A stretch of 36,297 nucleotides of DNA from Flavobacterium sp. (GTDB taxonomy: Bacteria; Bacteroidota; Bacteroidia; Flavobacteriales; Flavobacteriaceae). Position 1 is the stretch's first letter. The number at the start of each line of letters is the position of its first letter. The position numbers and the translations under genes were made by a program. Below, piece by piece: positions 1 through 12,689 of this stretch. Under the pieces are notes generated by a model, which saw nothing but the letters and a program-made list of their open reading frames with translations, had not been told where the DNA came from and searched no databases. The stretch is taken from positions 1 to 36,297 of the forward strand of contig JALRGZ010000002.1 in assembly GCA_023253295.1 (NCBI GenBank), given 5' to 3'.

Positions 1-484
<484 letters not shown>

Positions 485-534
485 TCAATGCACAGTAAAG
501 ACACAATATCAATAATTTAAGAAATACTAAAATC

Positions 535-2406
535 ATGGCGAAATTAGAACAATACTTTGATTACGTAAAGATAAACTTAGCGTCTCCAGAAAGAATAAGA
601 AAATGGGGAGAAAGAACTTTGCCTAATGGTCAAATAGTAGGAGAAGTAACTAAGCCAGAAACAATCAACTATAGAACATTAAAACCAGAAATGGATGGTC
701 TATTTTGTGAAAGAATTTTTGGTCCTGTTAAAGATTGGGAATGTCATTGTGGTAAGTACAAGAGAGTCAGATATAAAGGCATTATTTGTGAGAGATGTGG
801 AGTTGAAGTCGCTGAATCTAAGGTCAGAAGACATCGTATGGGACATATAGAATTGGCAGCACCGGTGACTCACGTATGGTATCTAAAAAGTCTACCAAGT
901 TATATTTCTATTCTCTTAGATATTCCATTGAAAGATGTAGAACAAATAGTATATTTTAATTCTTACATTGTCACTCGTCCAGGAAATTGTCCTAACCTGC
1001 GTTATAAACAATTACTAAGCGAAGATGAATGGATCGAAATAGAAGATCAATTATATCAAGAGGATTCAAATTTATACGGAGTAGAAGTTGGAATAGGTGC
1101 AGAAGCTATTCAAAAACTATTAAAAGATGTTGACTTAGAAGTAGAAGCTGAGAGTTTACGTGAAGATGTTTTAGCGACAAAAGGTAATAAACGTGATAAG
1201 GCCATAAAGCGTTTACGAGTGATAGATAATTTTATAGCTACAAGATCAGACCCGGCTTGGATGATATTAACAGTGCTACCAGTAATACCTCCTGATTTAA
1301 GACCAATGGTTCAATTAGATGGTGGACGTTTTGCAACTTCTGATCTTAATGATCTTTACCGAAGGGTTTTAAACCGAAATAACAGACTTATTCGTCTTCA
1401 AGAAATCTTGGCTCCAGAAATTATTATTCGAAATGAAAAGCGAATGTTACAAGAATCGGTAGATGCTCTTATAGACAATGGTAGAAGAGGCAGAACGGTA
1501 GTAGGGGCTAATAATAGACCACTGAAATCTTTATCAGACATAATCGAGGGTAAACAAGGAAGATTTAGACAAAACCTTTTAGGAAAAAGAGTAGATTACT
1601 CTGGTCGGTCAGTTATAGTTGTTGGGCCAACCTTACAATTGAATCAATGTGGTCTGCCTAGAGAAATGGCTTTAGAGCTGTTTCAACCTTTTGTTATTCA
1701 CAAACTGATACATCAAGGTTTAGTTAATAACATAAAAGCTGCGAAAAAAATGATACAAAAGAACGAATCTGTTATATGGAATGTGCTTGAAGAAGTTATT
1801 CAAGGACATCCTGTGTTACTTAACAGAGCACCTACTTTACATAGATTAGGTATTCAGGCTTTCGAACCAATCTTAGTAGAAGGCAGAGCTATCAAATTAC
1901 ATCCTTTGGTTTGTCCAGCGTTCAACGCAGATTTTGATGGGGATCAGATGGCTGTGCATATACCCTTATCTTTAGAAGCACAAGCAGAAGCTAGATTATT
2001 AATGCTAGCTCCTTACAACTTCCTATCTCCAGCAACTGGCGAACCAATTATTATGCCCAGTCAAGATATGGTATTAGGTTGCTATTATTTAACAACTCAT
2101 AATCCCTCTAAGCAATTGAATCAGGCATATTATTTTTCAGATTTAGACGATGCATTATTGGCCTATGAATGTAAAAAAATTGCCCTACATTCATATGTAT
2201 GGGTCAGGTTTGATGGAGAAGTTGAAGATGAAAAGATAAAAGTTAAAACAAGTATTTTAAAAGATAAATATACCTTGGATATCTTTACAGAAAGAATTAT
2301 AAAAACTGATGAAAACCAACAAATAATTGCTCAATATATCCTAACAACACCTGGACGAATTTTATTAAATAAAACTCTGTTTGATGCCTTAAAATTATCT
2401 AACTAA
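535..2406 (+). CDS. rpoC1: RNA polymerase beta' subunit, N-terminal part
   Basis: This is the N-terminal half of beta', split from rpoC2 as in cyanobacteria and plastids. The 623-residue product has the zinc-binding region with Cys70, Cys72, Cys85 and Cys88. The catalytic Mg-binding motif NADFDGD lies at residues 464-470, followed by the conserved [20 protein letters not shown] and [13 protein letters not shown]. The start is ATG and the length fits plastid RpoC1. It sits between rpoB and rpoC2 in one transcription unit. The coding sequence is continuous, without the intron found in land-plant rpoC1. The last 100 or so residues are Lys-rich and less conserved, as expected. Confidence 0.98.
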   Translation: MAKLEQYFDYVKINLASPERIRKWGERTLPNGQIVGEVTKPETINYRTLKPEMDGLFCERIFGPVKDWECHCGKYKRVRYKGIICERCGVEVAESKVRRHRMGHIELAAPVTHVWYLKSLPSYISILLDIPLKDVEQIVYFNSYIVTRPGNCPNLRYKQLLSEDEWIEIEDQLYQEDSNLYGVEVGIGAEAIQKLLKDVDLEVEAESLREDVLATKGNKRDKAIKRLRVIDNFIATRSDPAWMILTVLPVIPPDLRPMVQLDGGRFATSDLNDLYRRVLNRNNRLIRLQEILAPEIIIRNEKRMLQESVDALIDNGRRGRTVVGANNRPLKSLSDIIEGKQGRFRQNLLGKRVDYSGRSVIVVGPTLQLNQCGLPREMALELFQPFVIHKLIHQGLVNNIKAAKKMIQKNESVIWNVLEEVIQGHPVLLNRAPTLHRLGIQAFEPILVEGRAIKLHPLVCPAFNADFDGDQMAVHIPLSLEAQAEARLLMLAPYNFLSPATGEPIIMPSQDMVLGCYYLTTHNPSKQLNQAYYFSDLDDALLAYECKKIALHSYVWVRFDGEVEDEKIKVKTSILKDKYTLDIFTERIIKTDENQQIIAQYILTTPGRILLNKTLFDALKLSN

Positions 2407-2504
2407 TAAATTCAGTCTTTAGATAGTTCTAAAAAAATGGAGACTTTAGCTATTTTATAAGGAACTTTAAAAATTTAATCTAAGTTGCAAATTAGAATAT
2501 AAAA

Positions 2505-5500
2505 ATGAAAGAAAAATACTTATTTATTCCACCTAAACCAAAATTTACTAATAAGACTATTGATAAAAAAGAGCTAAAGAAGCTTATGGCTTGGGCTTTT
2601 AGTAACTATGGTACTGGTAGGGCTTCTTATTTGGCTGATAAATTGAAAGATTTAGGATTTCATTATGCTACTCAAGCCGGTTTATCATTGAGTGTAGAAG
2701 ATTTAAGAGTACCTCCCACAAAAAGAGAGCTTCTTAAAAGAACAAACGAAGAAATAAATCTAACTCAGCAAAAATATGAGAGAGGAGAAATAACAACAGT
2801 CGAAAGATTTCAAAAAGTAATAGATACTTGGAACAATGCTAGTGAAGAGCTCAAAGACGAAGTAATCAAATACTTCAAAGACACTGATCCTTTAAATACT
2901 ATCTATATCATGGCTTTTTCAGGTGCAAGAGGTAATATTTCTCAGGTAAGACAACTTGTTGGAATGAGAGGCTTAATGGCAGATCCACAAGGACAAATTA
3001 TAGATTTACCTATTAAAAGTAATTTTAGAGAAGGTTTAACTGTAACTGAGTACATTATATCTTCTTATGGAGCTAGAAAAGGTTTGGTAGATACAGCACT
3101 TAGAACTGCTGATTCTGGATATCTAACAAGAAGATTAGTAGATGTCGCACAGGATATAATCATAAGAGAAATTGATTGTGACACAGACAGAGGCATTCTT
3201 TTAAAAGATATGGTTAGCAATAATCAAACTTTAATACCATTACAAAATAGACTATTAGGACGTGTATTATTTGAAACTTTACATTCTCCAGATAGTGCTA
3301 ATGTAATTGCCCATATTAATCAAGATTTGGATCATAATACTGCTGAATTTATAGTGAAAGCAGGAATAAAATCAGTCATAGTTAGATCACCTTTGACGTG
3401 TGAATCTTCGCGATCTGTATGTCAGTTTTGCTATGGTTGGAATTTAGCCCACGGTTCACTAGTGGATCTAGGCGAAGCAGTAGGAATTATTGCAGCTCAA
3501 TCAATTGGAGAGCCCGGGACGCAATTAACAATGCGAACATTCCACACCGGAGGAGTCTTTACAGGAGAATTAGCAGAACAAATTAAAGCGCCATTTGATG
3601 GTGTTTTAAGAATTCCGAAGTCTTTACGTACACGACTTATACGCACACGACATGGAGAAGAAGCATGTATATTAGAGGAAAGTTACAAATTAGATTTGTA
3701 TGATAATGAATATAACAAACACAAAATAGAATTCAAGCAAGGTACGATATTGTTCCTGAATGACAACGAACAATTTAAAAAATTCCAAATAATCGGAGAA
3801 CTCAGTACTAAAGGTAATTTAGTTACCGAACGTGTAACTAAAGATCTTAATAGTGAGAATTCTGGTGAAGTGTGTTTTTCTAATTTATACGTTGAAGAAA
3901 AAGTAGATCGTCAAGGTAATGCGATCACAAATACTCCAAAAGGTGGCTGCCTATGGATACTTTCGGGAGAAGTTTATAATCTACCGTCGTATGCTGAAAT
4001 AAAAATTCAAGAAAAAGAGTTCGTTACTAAAGACGCAGTATTAGCTACAAGCAAGGTTATTAGTGACTACGGCGGAGTAGTAAGATTAAATAATACTACC
4101 CAAGGTAACAACAGTACTGAACTACAGATAGTAACTTCTTCAGTCTCTTTAGAAAACGCGAATATCGTTCTTAATGAACAACATGGTAATAATTCAGATC
4201 CTTCATATCTTTTAGAAATGAGCGGTATTGAGAATATAAAATTCAATATGTTATGTTCTCCTGGTAATAAGATAGTAAACTCACAGATTATAGCAGAACT
4301 TATTGACTCTAAATATCAGACAGTAACTGGTGGCATAGTTAAATATGATGGCTTTGAAATTAATAAAAAAAATAAAAGTAAAAAGGGCTATGAAATCATA
4401 GGTCAAGGAGCTTTATTATGGATACCAGAAGAAACACATGAAATAAATAAAGATATTTCTTTATTACTTGTTGATGAAGGAGAGTTCATTCGTCCTGGAA
4501 CTGAGATTGTAAAAGAATTATATAGTCTCAGTGAGGGATATGTGCAAATTATACAAGAGAATGAAATAGTTAAAGAAGTTATCATTAAACCGGGGACAAA
4601 ATATTTAAGTGTTAGTAACACTAATAATAATGAATACCCAAAAATCGTCAGAGAAAGTGATAGTGAACATTCTCAATATCAGTCTGAAGGGATTCTTTAT
4701 GTTGAAAAATTTCAATCTAGAAATCAAGGTGAACTATTAATTAGACAAGTAACTGAATTCAAAATTGATAACGAGGAAATATACTTAGACCTAAATTATC
4801 TGACAAAAGAGAAGAACTCTATTACTATTAAACCAACAAAAAGAGTACTGTTTAAAGACGGGCAGAGAGTTAAATCAAAATATGGTGTTGATTTGGTTAA
4901 AACTTATTTAGTAATGTCAGTAGATTTTGATCAACCACACTTATCTGCTGATGTAGAGTTTATCGCCAATAATCACAATGACAAGTATAAATTGCAGTTA
5001 AGTGTATTAGAAACGCTGCAAATTAAACAAGATGATTTTGGTGAAGCGAACCAAATATCGACAATTACTAGTTTATGCGTACAAAACAACCAACTTATAG
5101 AAGCTGGTAGCACTGTAGCCGAAACTCACTTGTTAGCAAACTCACAAGGTTTCGTGCAAAATGTTAGCACAAAAAATCAATCTAGTTCTAAACTACTTAT
5201 ACTTACTCAAAACGATGAAAAAATCATTGATATTTATAGTCAAACGCCTCAAGTTTCAGAGGGAGATTTTATAAGGGCGGGTGACCAAATAGCTAATGGT
5301 ATAATTGCCCAGGCTTCAGGACAGATTGTAGAGATTAAAAGAGATACTATTAAAATTAGGGCAGGTAATCCCTATCTAGTCTCTTCTAATGCTATATTAC
5401 AAGTCAAAAATGGGACACTTGTTGAAAGAGGCGACACTCTAGCCATTTTAGTGTTTGAAAGATCAAAAACCGGAGATATTGTGCAAGGTCTTCCAAGAAT

Positions 5501-6428
5501 TGAAGAAATTTTAGAAGCGCGGAAACCGAAAGAACCGTGTAAGCTTGCTCAAAGGCCTGGCAAAATTACTCTAAGTTATGACTCTGAAGATAATAAATGT
5601 GTGAGGATATTAAGCTCTAATGGAGAATATAATGAATATATCATAAGTGGAATACAAAAAATTATTGTTTCTAATGGAGATAACATCATATTAGCTGAAC
5701 CATTAACAGATGGGGCACCCAATCCCCATGAAATGCTAGGATTATTTTTTAACTTCTATAAAGAAAGAATGGAGCTTTATGAAGCAGCTAAGTTATCATT
5801 ACAAAAAGTACAAACATATTTAGTCAATGAAGTCCAAAATGTTTATCAATCACAGAACGTTGATATTTCAGATAAACATATAGAGGTAATTGTTAGACAA
5901 ATGACATCTAAAGTAAGAGTAGAAGATGGAGGAGATACGACTCTGCTACCTGGAGAATTAGTAGAATTGCAGCAAATTGAAAATATCAATGAAGCTATGA
6001 CTTTGACGAAAGGATTTCCTGCTAGATATTCTCCAGTACTTTTAGGTATTACAAAATCTTCATTAAATACAGACAGTTTTATTTCTGCAGCAAGTTTCCA
6101 AGAAACAACAAGAGTCTTAACAGAAGCTGCAATAGAAGGAAAAGCTGATTGGTTACGTGGTCTGAAGGAAAACGTTATCATAGGGAGATTAATTCCAGCA
6201 GGTACAGGTTTTAATTCATATAATGACATATCTAAAAACTTTGTTTCAGAGAAAAAAAACCAAATAACTAATTCCTATGGAGAAAATAAAAAAAATAGTA
6301 ACGAAGAACGGAACATAGAAGATATTATCCTGGATGATAATATAGCAAGGAATTATCCTTTAATAGATAATCCTATTAATAATTTTGATACGATAGAACA
6401 GAATTTAAATCTAAGCAAAGAAATTTAG
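2505..6428 (+). CDS. rpoC2: RNA polymerase beta'' subunit (C-terminal part of beta')
   Basis: This is the C-terminal half of beta', 1307 residues, within the normal range for red algal RpoC2. The N-terminal part holds [20 protein letters not shown] and a Cys cluster ([11 protein letters not shown], about residues 299-309) that completes a second zinc site. [19 protein letters not shown] begins at about residue 323 and leads into TMRTFHTGG, the bridge/trigger region. The long, poorly conserved middle is the insertion typical of cyanobacterial and plastid enzymes. Conservation returns at [16 protein letters not shown] and near the end ([39 protein letters not shown], interrupted here only by my wording). 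A polar Asn-rich tail of about 75 residues follows. The start is ATG, with no clear Shine-Dalgarno sequence. Confidence 0.98.
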   Translation: MKEKYLFIPPKPKFTNKTIDKKELKKLMAWAFSNYGTGRASYLADKLKDLGFHYATQAGLSLSVEDLRVPPTKRELLKRTNEEINLTQQKYERGEITTVERFQKVIDTWNNASEELKDEVIKYFKDTDPLNTIYIMAFSGARGNISQVRQLVGMRGLMADPQGQIIDLPIKSNFREGLTVTEYIISSYGARKGLVDTALRTADSGYLTRRLVDVAQDIIIREIDCDTDRGILLKDMVSNNQTLIPLQNRLLGRVLFETLHSPDSANVIAHINQDLDHNTAEFIVKAGIKSVIVRSPLTCESSRSVCQFCYGWNLAHGSLVDLGEAVGIIAAQSIGEPGTQLTMRTFHTGGVFTGELAEQIKAPFDGVLRIPKSLRTRLIRTRHGEEACILEESYKLDLYDNEYNKHKIEFKQGTILFLNDNEQFKKFQIIGELSTKGNLVTERVTKDLNSENSGEVCFSNLYVEEKVDRQGNAITNTPKGGCLWILSGEVYNLPSYAEIKIQEKEFVTKDAVLATSKVISDYGGVVRLNNTTQGNNSTELQIVTSSVSLENANIVLNEQHGNNSDPSYLLEMSGIENIKFNMLCSPGNKIVNSQIIAELIDSKYQTVTGGIVKYDGFEINKKNKSKKGYEIIGQGALLWIPEETHEINKDISLLLVDEGEFIRPGTEIVKELYSLSEGYVQIIQENEIVKEVIIKPGTKYLSVSNTNNNEYPKIVRESDSEHSQYQSEGILYVEKFQSRNQGELLIRQVTEFKIDNEEIYLDLNYLTKEKNSITIKPTKRVLFKDGQRVKSKYGVDLVKTYLVMSVDFDQPHLSADVEFIANNHNDKYKLQLSVLETLQIKQDDFGEANQISTITSLCVQNNQLIEAGSTVAETHLLANSQGFVQNVSTKNQSSSKLLILTQNDEKIIDIYSQTPQVSEGDFIRAGDQIANGIIAQASGQIVEIKRDTIKIRAGNPYLVSSNAILQVKNGTLVERGDTLAILVFERSKTGDIVQGLPRIEEILEARKPKEPCKLAQRPGKITLSYDSEDNKCVRILSSNGEYNEYIISGIQKIIVSNGDNIILAEPLTDGAPNPHEMLGLFFNFYKERMELYEAAKLSLQKVQTYLVNEVQNVYQSQNVDISDKHIEVIVRQMTSKVRVEDGGDTTLLPGELVELQQIENINEAMTLTKGFPARYSPVLLGITKSSLNTDSFISAASFQETTRVLTEAAIEGKADWLRGLKENVIIGRLIPAGTGFNSYNDISKNFVSEKKNQITNSYGENKKNSNEERNIEDIILDDNIARNYPLIDNPINNFDTIEQNLNLSKEI

Positions 6429-6491
6429 AAAAAAAAAGATTATCTATATTACGTACAACCTAAAAAACTTAAAGTACAAGGAGTAAAAATT

Positions 6492-7223
6492 ATGGCGGTT
6501 GTTACTTTAGCCGAACTATTAGAAGCTGGTGTACATTTTGGGCATCAATCTAGACGTTGGAATCCTAAAATGTTCCCTTATATTTATGCAGAAAGAAATG
6601 GCATACATATCATCGATCTAGTTCAAACAGCACAGCTGTTAACTCAAGCTTGCGAATTCACTCGCCAAGCTTCTGAACAAGGAAAAAATTTCTTGTTTGT
6701 CGGCACAAAACGGCAGGCCGCTGCAGTAGTCGCACAAGAAGCGGAAAGATGTGGAGCTTACTATGTCAACCAAAGATGGCTAGGGGGTATATTAACGAAC
6801 TGGTTTACAATCAGAACTCGAGTGGAAAGATTAAAAGATCTAGAGAATAAAGAGGAAAGTGGTTACTTAGACAGACTTCCAAAAAAAGAAACTGCTTTAT
6901 TACGTAGAGAATTGGAAAAACTACGCAAAAATCTGGATGGTATTAAAGATATGAAACGCCTTCCGGATTTAGTTGTTATAGTAGACCAAAAACGAGAAAG
7001 TACTGCTGTACAGGAATGCAGAAAATTAGGAATTCCTATTATTTCTATACTGGATACCAATTGCAACCCAGAATTAGCAGATATTCCGATTCCTGCTAAT
7101 GATGATGCTATTAGATCTATTAAATTAATTCTTGGAAAAATAGCGGATGCAATCTGTGAAGGAAACAATGGAAAAGTTTCTTTAGAAAGACAGGATTCTG
7201 AGGAACTACAAACAGTTCAATAG
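6492..7223 (+). CDS. rps2: 30S ribosomal protein S2
   Basis: A 243-residue S2 protein of the plastid small ribosomal subunit. Family signatures are clear: [23 protein letters not shown] at the N-terminus, then [24 protein letters not shown], and [12 protein letters not shown]. The C-terminal block reads [33 protein letters not shown]. The ATG is preceded at good spacing by AAGGAG (about 6478-6483), so the start is secure. It lies 63 bases after rpoC2 and 47 before tsf; the rps2-tsf pair is the conserved bacterial arrangement, and here it continues the rpo transcription unit. Confidence 0.98.
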   Translation: MAVVTLAELLEAGVHFGHQSRRWNPKMFPYIYAERNGIHIIDLVQTAQLLTQACEFTRQASEQGKNFLFVGTKRQAAAVVAQEAERCGAYYVNQRWLGGILTNWFTIRTRVERLKDLENKEESGYLDRLPKKETALLRRELEKLRKNLDGIKDMKRLPDLVVIVDQKRESTAVQECRKLGIPIISILDTNCNPELADIPIPANDDAIRSIKLILGKIADAICEGNNGKVSLERQDSEELQTVQ

Positions 7224-7270
7224 AAAAAAATTAGTAAGAACTTATTAAATTAACTTTAGCGAGGGTAATT

Positions 7271-7930
7271 ATGGCAGCAGAAATTTCTGCAAAAACAGTG
7301 AAGGAATTAAGGGATAAAACAGCCGCTGGAATGATGGATTGTAAAAAAGCTTTACAAGAATCTAACGGGGACTTTGAAAAAGCAATGGAAAGTCTTAGAA
7401 AGAAAGGACTAGCCTCTGCTAATAAAAAAGCAGATAGAATCGCAACTGAAGGAATAATTGAATCTTATATTCATATGGGAGGTAAATTAGGAGTACTGGT
7501 AGAAGTTAACTGTGAAACAGACTTCGTGGCAAGAAGAGAAGAATTCCAAGAATTAGCAAAAAACGTTGCTATGCAAATAGCGGCAAGCCCTGCTGTAAAG
7601 TTTGTTAGTTTAAAAGAAATCCCACAAAGCATAATAGACGAAGAGAAAAAAATTGAATTAGAAAAGAATGATTTAGCGAATAAACCACAAGAAATAAAAG
7701 AAAAAATTGTAGAAGGAAGAATACAAAAGCGGTTAAATGAAATGATCTTATTAGAACAATCATTTATTCGTGATTCTGACATAACTATAGAAGAGCTGGT
7801 AAAACGTAACATAGCTCTTATGGGAGAGAATATACAAATTCGTAGATTTGAAAGATTTAACTTAGGAGAAGGGCTAGAAAAACGCTCCGAAAACTTTAGC
7901 GATGAAGTCGAAAAAATGAAGAAACAATAG
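7271..7930 (+). CDS. tsf: Elongation factor Ts
   Basis: EF-Ts exchanges GDP for GTP on EF-Tu. This 219-residue form has the N-terminal UBA-like domain ([22 protein letters not shown], followed by [16 protein letters not shown]) and the core motif [16 protein letters not shown] at about residues 78-93. It is shorter than bacterial EF-Ts of about 280 residues, as is usual for algal plastid copies with a reduced core. The start ATG follows a GAGGG ribosome-binding sequence. Retention of tsf in the plastid is typical of red-lineage algae and argues against a green plant or green alga. Confidence 0.96.
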   Translation: MAAEISAKTVKELRDKTAAGMMDCKKALQESNGDFEKAMESLRKKGLASANKKADRIATEGIIESYIHMGGKLGVLVEVNCETDFVARREEFQELAKNVAMQIAASPAVKFVSLKEIPQSIIDEEKKIELEKNDLANKPQEIKEKIVEGRIQKRLNEMILLEQSFIRDSDITIEELVKRNIALMGENIQIRRFERFNLGEGLEKRSENFSDEVEKMKKQ

Positions 7931-8245
7931 CAAAGCTATTAAGATATTACTTATATCTGAACTAGCTTTATTATTTATATATATAAATTTAGTTCACAAG
8001 TAAGTAAAAGATAGTTGATATAAGCTATTCAATATTCCCATATGACTCATACAGTTTTATTTTCTTTGTTGCATAATAATTGTAAGAAAATGGAAATATT
8101 TTAGACATATCAATTTCTTTCAATTCTGATTTATTAATTATTCTTATATGTAAATTTGGAAGGTATAATTTATATGTGTTAAGTAAAATTCATGCCTTTC
8201 TTTAACAATACAATCATAGACACTTTAAAGAAATTGTAATTAAGT
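7931..8245 (+). other. Intergenic region tsf-atpI
   Basis: A 315-base AT-rich spacer with no credible ORF or RNA gene on either strand. It contains a long imperfect hairpin close behind tsf (listed separately) and then presumably the promoter of the atp cluster, since this is the largest gap in the rpo-to-atp series. I could not single out a convincing -35/-10 pair, because TATA-like strings are too common here. Confidence 0.5.
7959..7995 (+). terminator. Possible tsf 3' hairpin
   Basis: GAACTA and TAGTTC form the outer arms around a TTTATATATATAAA self-complementary core, about 30 bases after the tsf stop codon. It has no strong T-tract, so it may be a 3'-end stabiliser rather than a terminator. 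Other pairings are possible (AAGCTA with TAGCTT). Weak evidence. Confidence 0.35.
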
Positions 8246-8986
8246 ATGTATCAAGATAGCTTTTATATTTTAGACTCTGCTTTTTCTCTATCTGAGATAG
8301 AAGTTGGAGCGCACCTTTACTGGGAAGTAGCTGGAATGAAGTTACATGGTCAAGTATTCATAGTATCTTGGCTAGTAACAGCAGCACTATTAGCGTTTAC
8401 CATAGTTGGAACAAGAGATCTTAAACAAGCTCCACAAGGAATTCAAAACTTTATGGAATATGTTTACGAGTTCTTACAAGATATCGCTAAGAACCAGATC
8501 GGTGAAGAAGAATACCGTCCATGGGTTCCATACATCGCGACTGTATTCTTATTTATCTTCACTTCTAACTGGGCTGGTGCTTTAATTCCTTGGAAATTAA
8601 TACAATTACCTGAAGGTGAATTAGCAGCACCTACGAACGATATTAACGTAACTGTAGCATTAGCTTTATTAACTTCACTTTCATACTTCTATGCTGGACT
8701 AAGCAAGAAGGGAATTGGATATTTCTCACGTTACGTAAGCCCTACACCTATATTATTACCAATTAATATTCTTGAAGATTTCACTAAGCCGTTATCCTTA
8801 AGTTTCCGTTTATTCGGTAATATTCTAGCTGATGAATTAGTGGTATCTGTATTTGCTTTATTAGTTCCAATCTTAATTCCATTACCTGTGATGACATTAG
8901 GATTATTTGCGAGTTCAGTGCAAGCACTAATTTTCTCTACTTTATCTGCAGCTTATATTGGTGAAGCTCTAGAAGATCATCACTAG
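8246..8986 (+). CDS. atpI: ATP synthase F0 subunit a
   Basis: Subunit a forms the proton half-channels against the c-ring in the thylakoid membrane. The 246-residue product has the expected set of transmembrane helices. The diagnostic region is [20 protein letters not shown], which contains the essential Arg of the channel; [12 protein letters not shown] precedes it and [18 protein letters not shown] closes the protein. The start is ATG at 8246 with no obvious Shine-Dalgarno sequence. It is first in the atpI-H-G-F-D-A cluster, the cyanobacterial order kept in red algal plastids. Confidence 0.98.
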   Translation: MYQDSFYILDSAFSLSEIEVGAHLYWEVAGMKLHGQVFIVSWLVTAALLAFTIVGTRDLKQAPQGIQNFMEYVYEFLQDIAKNQIGEEEYRPWVPYIATVFLFIFTSNWAGALIPWKLIQLPEGELAAPTNDINVTVALALLTSLSYFYAGLSKKGIGYFSRYVSPTPILLPINILEDFTKPLSLSFRLFGNILADELVVSVFALLVPILIPLPVMTLGLFASSVQALIFSTLSAAYIGEALEDHH

Positions 8987-9054
8987 TAGAGTTGTATTAA
9001 AAAATAAGTAATGTATAATGGAATCTGAAATTTTCTAAAATAATTATTAATTAA

Positions 9055-9318
<264 letters not shown>

Positions 9319-9346
9319 TCCTTTTACAAGCTAAATATTTTTTAGT

Positions 9347-9375
9347 CAGTTTAACCACTTTGTGTGGTTAAACTG
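9347..9375 (+). terminator. Hairpin between atpH and atpG
   Basis: A perfect 12-bp stem (CAGTTTAACCAC paired with GTGGTTAAACTG) with a 5-base loop lies 29 bases after the atpH stop, followed at some distance by a T-run. In bacteria and plastids a hairpin after the c-subunit gene often stabilises the atpH message or causes partial termination, which would help make the extra c subunits needed for the ring. The structure is seen directly; its role is inferred. Confidence 0.55.
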
Positions 9376-9421
9376 TATCTGGATTTCATTTTTTTAAGGG
9401 TCAACTAAAAAAATAATTACA

Positions 9422-9889
9422 ATGACAAACTCCCTATTCTTACTGGCTGAGGGTGGCTTATTTGATTTCAACGCTACTCTGCCATTGATGGCACTGCAAA
9501 TTTTACTGATGATGGTTGTACTAAATGCTATATTTTATACACCCATTGCAAAGGTTCTAGATGAACGAGATGAATACATACGTAACAATCTTACTAAAGC
9601 TTCAGAAACTTTAGCAAAAGCTGAAGCTATTACTAAGCAATATGAGCAAGATCTGGCTAAAGAAAGAAGAGATGCCCAAATGATTATTGCTTCCTCTCAA
9701 AAAGAAGCTCAAGAGATAGTTGCAATGGAAATCAAGCAAGCCCAAAAAGACACTGAGCTTTTAGTTAACGAAGCTACTACTCAGCTTAATTCACAAAAAG
9801 ACAAAGCTTTACAAGCTTTAGAAAAACAAGTGAACACTCTAAGTGAGCAAATTAAAAACAAGCTTTTAAGCGGTCAATTAGCAGGCTAA
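9422..9889 (+). CDS. atpG: ATP synthase F0 subunit b' (subunit II)
   Basis: The b' subunit forms part of the peripheral stalk. In this 155-residue protein a single N-terminal membrane segment ([20 protein letters not shown]) is followed by the conserved [15 protein letters not shown] and a long charged alpha-helical coiled coil rich in Ala, Glu, Lys and Gln. Its place between atpH and atpF separates it from atpF, which encodes the partner b subunit. Plastid atpG (b') is typical of red-lineage algae and is nuclear in green plants. Confidence 0.96.
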   Translation: MTNSLFLLAEGGLFDFNATLPLMALQILLMMVVLNAIFYTPIAKVLDERDEYIRNNLTKASETLAKAEAITKQYEQDLAKERRDAQMIIASSQKEAQEIVAMEIKQAQKDTELLVNEATTQLNSQKDKALQALEKQVNTLSEQIKNKLLSGQLAG

Positions 9890-9959
9890 ACTTCGATATA
9901 TCTCATTACATCATTAAATTGAAAATTGAGTAACAAAATTATTACGTAGCTTATGAATT

Positions 9960-10517
9960 ATGGAAATTATGAATGATTTTTTATTGATTAGCAGCCTAGC
10001 TGAACTAGCCTCAGAAACTAAAAAAGGTTTTGGTTTTAATCCAAGTAACTTCTTAGAAGCTAATGTTATTAACATAGCCATTTTACTTTCTGGTGTTGTG
10101 TACTTAGGCCGCAACTTCTTAACTTCAGCACTTGAAGTGAGACAGCAAAAGGTAGCAGAAGCTATACAAGAAGCTGAAGAAAGACTTGTACAAGCTAATT
10201 CAAGATTACTAGAATCTGAAAAGCAATTAACACAAGCTCAAGCTGTTATTGAACAGATAAAGCAAGAAGCTGGAAAGACTGCTCGTACAGTTAAAGAAAG
10301 TATTTTAGCTCAAGGTAAGCTAGATATTGAAAGACTTACGAACAATGGTAAGGCTAGTATAGAAAAGGCTGAAATGCAAATCAAAAAGCAAATCCAGCAA
10401 CATATTACTGATCTTGCGATCCAAAAAGTAACAGTTCAACTAAAAGAATACATGACTCCTAACTTACAGTCAAAAGTCATAGATTCGAACATATCTAATT
10501 TAGGAGGGCAACTATGA
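9960..10517 (+). CDS. atpF: ATP synthase F0 subunit b (subunit I)
   Basis: This peripheral-stalk subunit has 185 residues. GFGFNPSNFLEANVINIAILLSGVVYLGR is the conserved membrane anchor, followed by a long Ala/Gln/Lys-rich helix (VRQQKVAEAIQEAEERL onwards). The ORF-track ATG at 9960 is used here, but the next ATG at 9969 (MNDFLL) is equally possible. The last four bases overlap atpD (ATGA), implying translational coupling. No intron is present, unlike in land-plant atpF. Confidence 0.95.
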   Translation: MEIMNDFLLISSLAELASETKKGFGFNPSNFLEANVINIAILLSGVVYLGRNFLTSALEVRQQKVAEAIQEAEERLVQANSRLLESEKQLTQAQAVIEQIKQEAGKTARTVKESILAQGKLDIERLTNNGKASIEKAEMQIKKQIQQHITDLAIQKVTVQLKEYMTPNLQSKVIDSNISNLGGQL

Positions 10518-11050
10518 GTAAAAACCTTAAAGTAGCTAAGCCTTACGCTGATGCTTTCCTTGACATAGCTAACAAAAGTACTGTAATTAATGACCTTGAT
10601 TGCATTGCTGCAGCTTTATCTGAATCAAAAGATTTACAAAAAGCAATAGCTAACCCATTAATATCATCTACTGCTAAAAAAGATATTATTAAATCTATTT
10701 TTGCAGGTAACGTTGATGCTAACACTGTTAAGTTTATGATGGTACTTTGCGACAGAGGTAGAATTAACTACTTAGAATCAATCGTAGAGGCAGCACTAAT
10801 GTTAGCTTACAAAAATTCTGCTATCGAAATAGCATATGTAACTTCATCAGTAGAACTATCATCAGCTCAAACAGAAACTTTAGTAGAGAAACTAAAAACT
10901 ATGACTAAAGCCGAGCAAATCAAGTTAAACCTTAAAGTAGATGCAAGTCTTATTGGTGGATTCAAAGTACAAATTGGATCTAAGATCATTGACACAAGTG
11001 TTCAAAATCAATTAAGACAACTTTCTTCTTACTTAGGAGCTTCAGTTTAA
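10514..11050 (+). CDS. atpD: ATP synthase F1 delta subunit
   Basis: Delta joins the peripheral stalk to the top of the F1 head. This 178-residue product shows the family pattern: N-terminal AKPYADAFLDIA, the middle FMMVLCDRGRINYLESI, and the C-terminal IGGFKVQIGSKIIDTSVQNQLRQLSSYL. The ATG overlaps the atpF stop by four bases and is preceded by a strong AGGAGGG ribosome-binding site inside atpF, so the start is secure and translation is probably coupled. Confidence 0.97.
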   Translation: MSKNLKVAKPYADAFLDIANKSTVINDLDCIAAALSESKDLQKAIANPLISSTAKKDIIKSIFAGNVDANTVKFMMVLCDRGRINYLESIVEAALMLAYKNSAIEIAYVTSSVELSSAQTETLVEKLKTMTKAEQIKLNLKVDASLIGGFKVQIGSKIIDTSVQNQLRQLSSYLGASV

Positions 11051-11108
11051 AATAACTGAAATAACGAATCACAAAAATTATAATTTATCAAAATAGCCAA
11101 GCATTGAT

Positions 11109-12617
11109 ATGGTAAACATTAGACCTGACGAAATTAGCAGCATCATCCGTCAACAAATAGACAAGTATGACCAAGGCGTACAAGTAGCAAACGTTGGAAC
11201 TGTATTACAAGTTGGTGATGGTATTGCTCGTGTTTACGGATTAGACCAAGTAATGGCTGGAGAGTTACTTGAATTCGAAGATTCAACAATCGGTATCGCA
11301 CTAAACCTAGAAACTGACAACGTAGGTGTTGTATTAATGGGTGAAGGTAGAGGGATTTTAGAAGGTAGTTCTGTAAAAGCTACTGGTAAAATTGCTCAAG
11401 TTCCTGTAGGTGATGGATACTTAGGCCGTGTTGTTAACGCTTTAGGTGCACCTATCGACGGTAAAGGCGATATTAGCACTAGTGACACTAGATTAATAGA
11501 ATCTATTGCTCCTGGTATTATTTCTAGAAAATCTGTTTGTGAGCCTATGCAAACAGGTATCACTGCAATTGACTCTATGATTCCTATTGGTAGAGGCCAA
11601 CGTGAACTTATTATTGGCGACCGTCAAACAGGTAAAACATCAGTAGCAATCGATACTATTATTAACCAAAAAACAGAAAACGTTGTTTGTGTTTACGTAG
11701 CAATCGGACAAAAAGCAGCTTCTGTTGCTGCTGTAGTTACTCAATTAGAAGAGAAGGGTGGTTTAGATTACACAGTGATCGTAGCCGCTAATGCTGATGA
11801 CCCAGCAACTCTACAATACATTGCTCCTTACACAGGTGCAGCTATTGCAGAATACTTCATGTACAAAGGACAAGCTACTTTAGTAATCTATGATGATTTA
11901 ACTAAGCAAGCTAATGCGTACAGACAAATGTCTCTACTTCTAAGAAGACCACCTGGAAGAGAAGCTTTCCCTGGTGATGTATTCTACCTTCACTCTAGAT
12001 TACTAGAAAGAGCTGCTAAATTAAGTGATGCTCTAGGAGGAGGAAGTATGACTGCACTTCCGATTATCGAAACGCAAGCTGGTGACGTTTCTGCATACAT
12101 TCCTACAAACGTTATTTCAATCACAGATGGACAAATTTTCTTATCTGGTGATTTATTTAACGCAGGTATCAGACCAGCTATTAACGTAGGTATTTCTGTA
12201 TCACGTGTTGGTTCAGCTGCGCAAATCAAAGCAATGAAGCAAGTAGCTGGTAAACTAAAACTGGAACTAGCACAATTCGCGGAATTAGAAGCGTTCTCTC
12301 AGTTTGCTTCTGATCTAGACCAAGCTACAAGAAATCAACTAGCAAGAGGTCAAAGATTAAGAGAAATTCTTAAGCAAGCAGCTAACTCTCCTATTCCAGT
12401 AGAAGAGCAAGTAGCAATTATCTACACAGGTATTAACGGTTTCTTAGATGATATTGAAGTAGCGAAAGTAAAAACTTTCGTTGAAACTCTAAGAACAAAC
12501 TTAAGAAACTCAAAGCCTGAGTACGCTAAGATTGTTAAAGAGACTAAAGCTTTCTCACCAGAAGCTGAAGCTATGCTAAAAGAAGTTATTAGCAGTACAA
12601 AGAGCAGTTTTGCTTAA
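11109..12617 (+). CDS. atpA: ATP synthase F1 alpha subunit
   Basis: This is the non-catalytic nucleotide-binding subunit of the F1 hexamer, 502 residues, the standard plastid length. The Walker A motif GDRQTGKT is at residues 170-177, and the alpha-type block [23 protein letters not shown] follows further on. The N-terminal [17 protein letters not shown] is typical of AtpA. It is the last gene of the atp cluster; beta and epsilon (atpB, atpE) are not in the window. A large bidirectional terminator follows the stop codon. Confidence 0.99.
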   Translation: MVNIRPDEISSIIRQQIDKYDQGVQVANVGTVLQVGDGIARVYGLDQVMAGELLEFEDSTIGIALNLETDNVGVVLMGEGRGILEGSSVKATGKIAQVPVGDGYLGRVVNALGAPIDGKGDISTSDTRLIESIAPGIISRKSVCEPMQTGITAIDSMIPIGRGQRELIIGDRQTGKTSVAIDTIINQKTENVVCVYVAIGQKAASVAAVVTQLEEKGGLDYTVIVAANADDPATLQYIAPYTGAAIAEYFMYKGQATLVIYDDLTKQANAYRQMSLLLRRPPGREAFPGDVFYLHSRLLERAAKLSDALGGGSMTALPIIETQAGDVSAYIPTNVISITDGQIFLSGDLFNAGIRPAINVGISVSRVGSAAQIKAMKQVAGKLKLELAQFAELEAFSQFASDLDQATRNQLARGQRLREILKQAANSPIPVEEQVAIIYTGINGFLDDIEVAKVKTFVETLRTNLRNSKPEYAKIVKETKAFSPEAEAMLKEVISSTKSSFA

Positions 12618-12637
12618 TTAGTAACTAACAATAACGC

Positions 12638-12689
12638 AATAAAAAAACTCAAAGTTATTAATTAATTAATAACTTTGAGTTTTTTTATT
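12638..12689. terminator. Bidirectional terminator, 52-bp perfect palindrome (atpA / sufC)
   Basis: The 52 bases are a perfect inverted repeat with no spacer; the arms contain AACTCAAAGTTATTAATT and its complement, with A-runs on the left and T-runs on the right. Read on either strand it gives a stem followed by U residues, so it can terminate both atpA and the convergent sufC. The right arm includes the sufC stop codon (12685-12687). Confidence 0.85.

Noticed and set aside
5846-6229. Minus-strand ORF of 127 aa inside rpoC2
   Set aside because: Shadow of a conserved coding region with Ser-rich antisense translation; the same applies to the minus-strand ORFs in rps2, tsf, atpA and ilvH.
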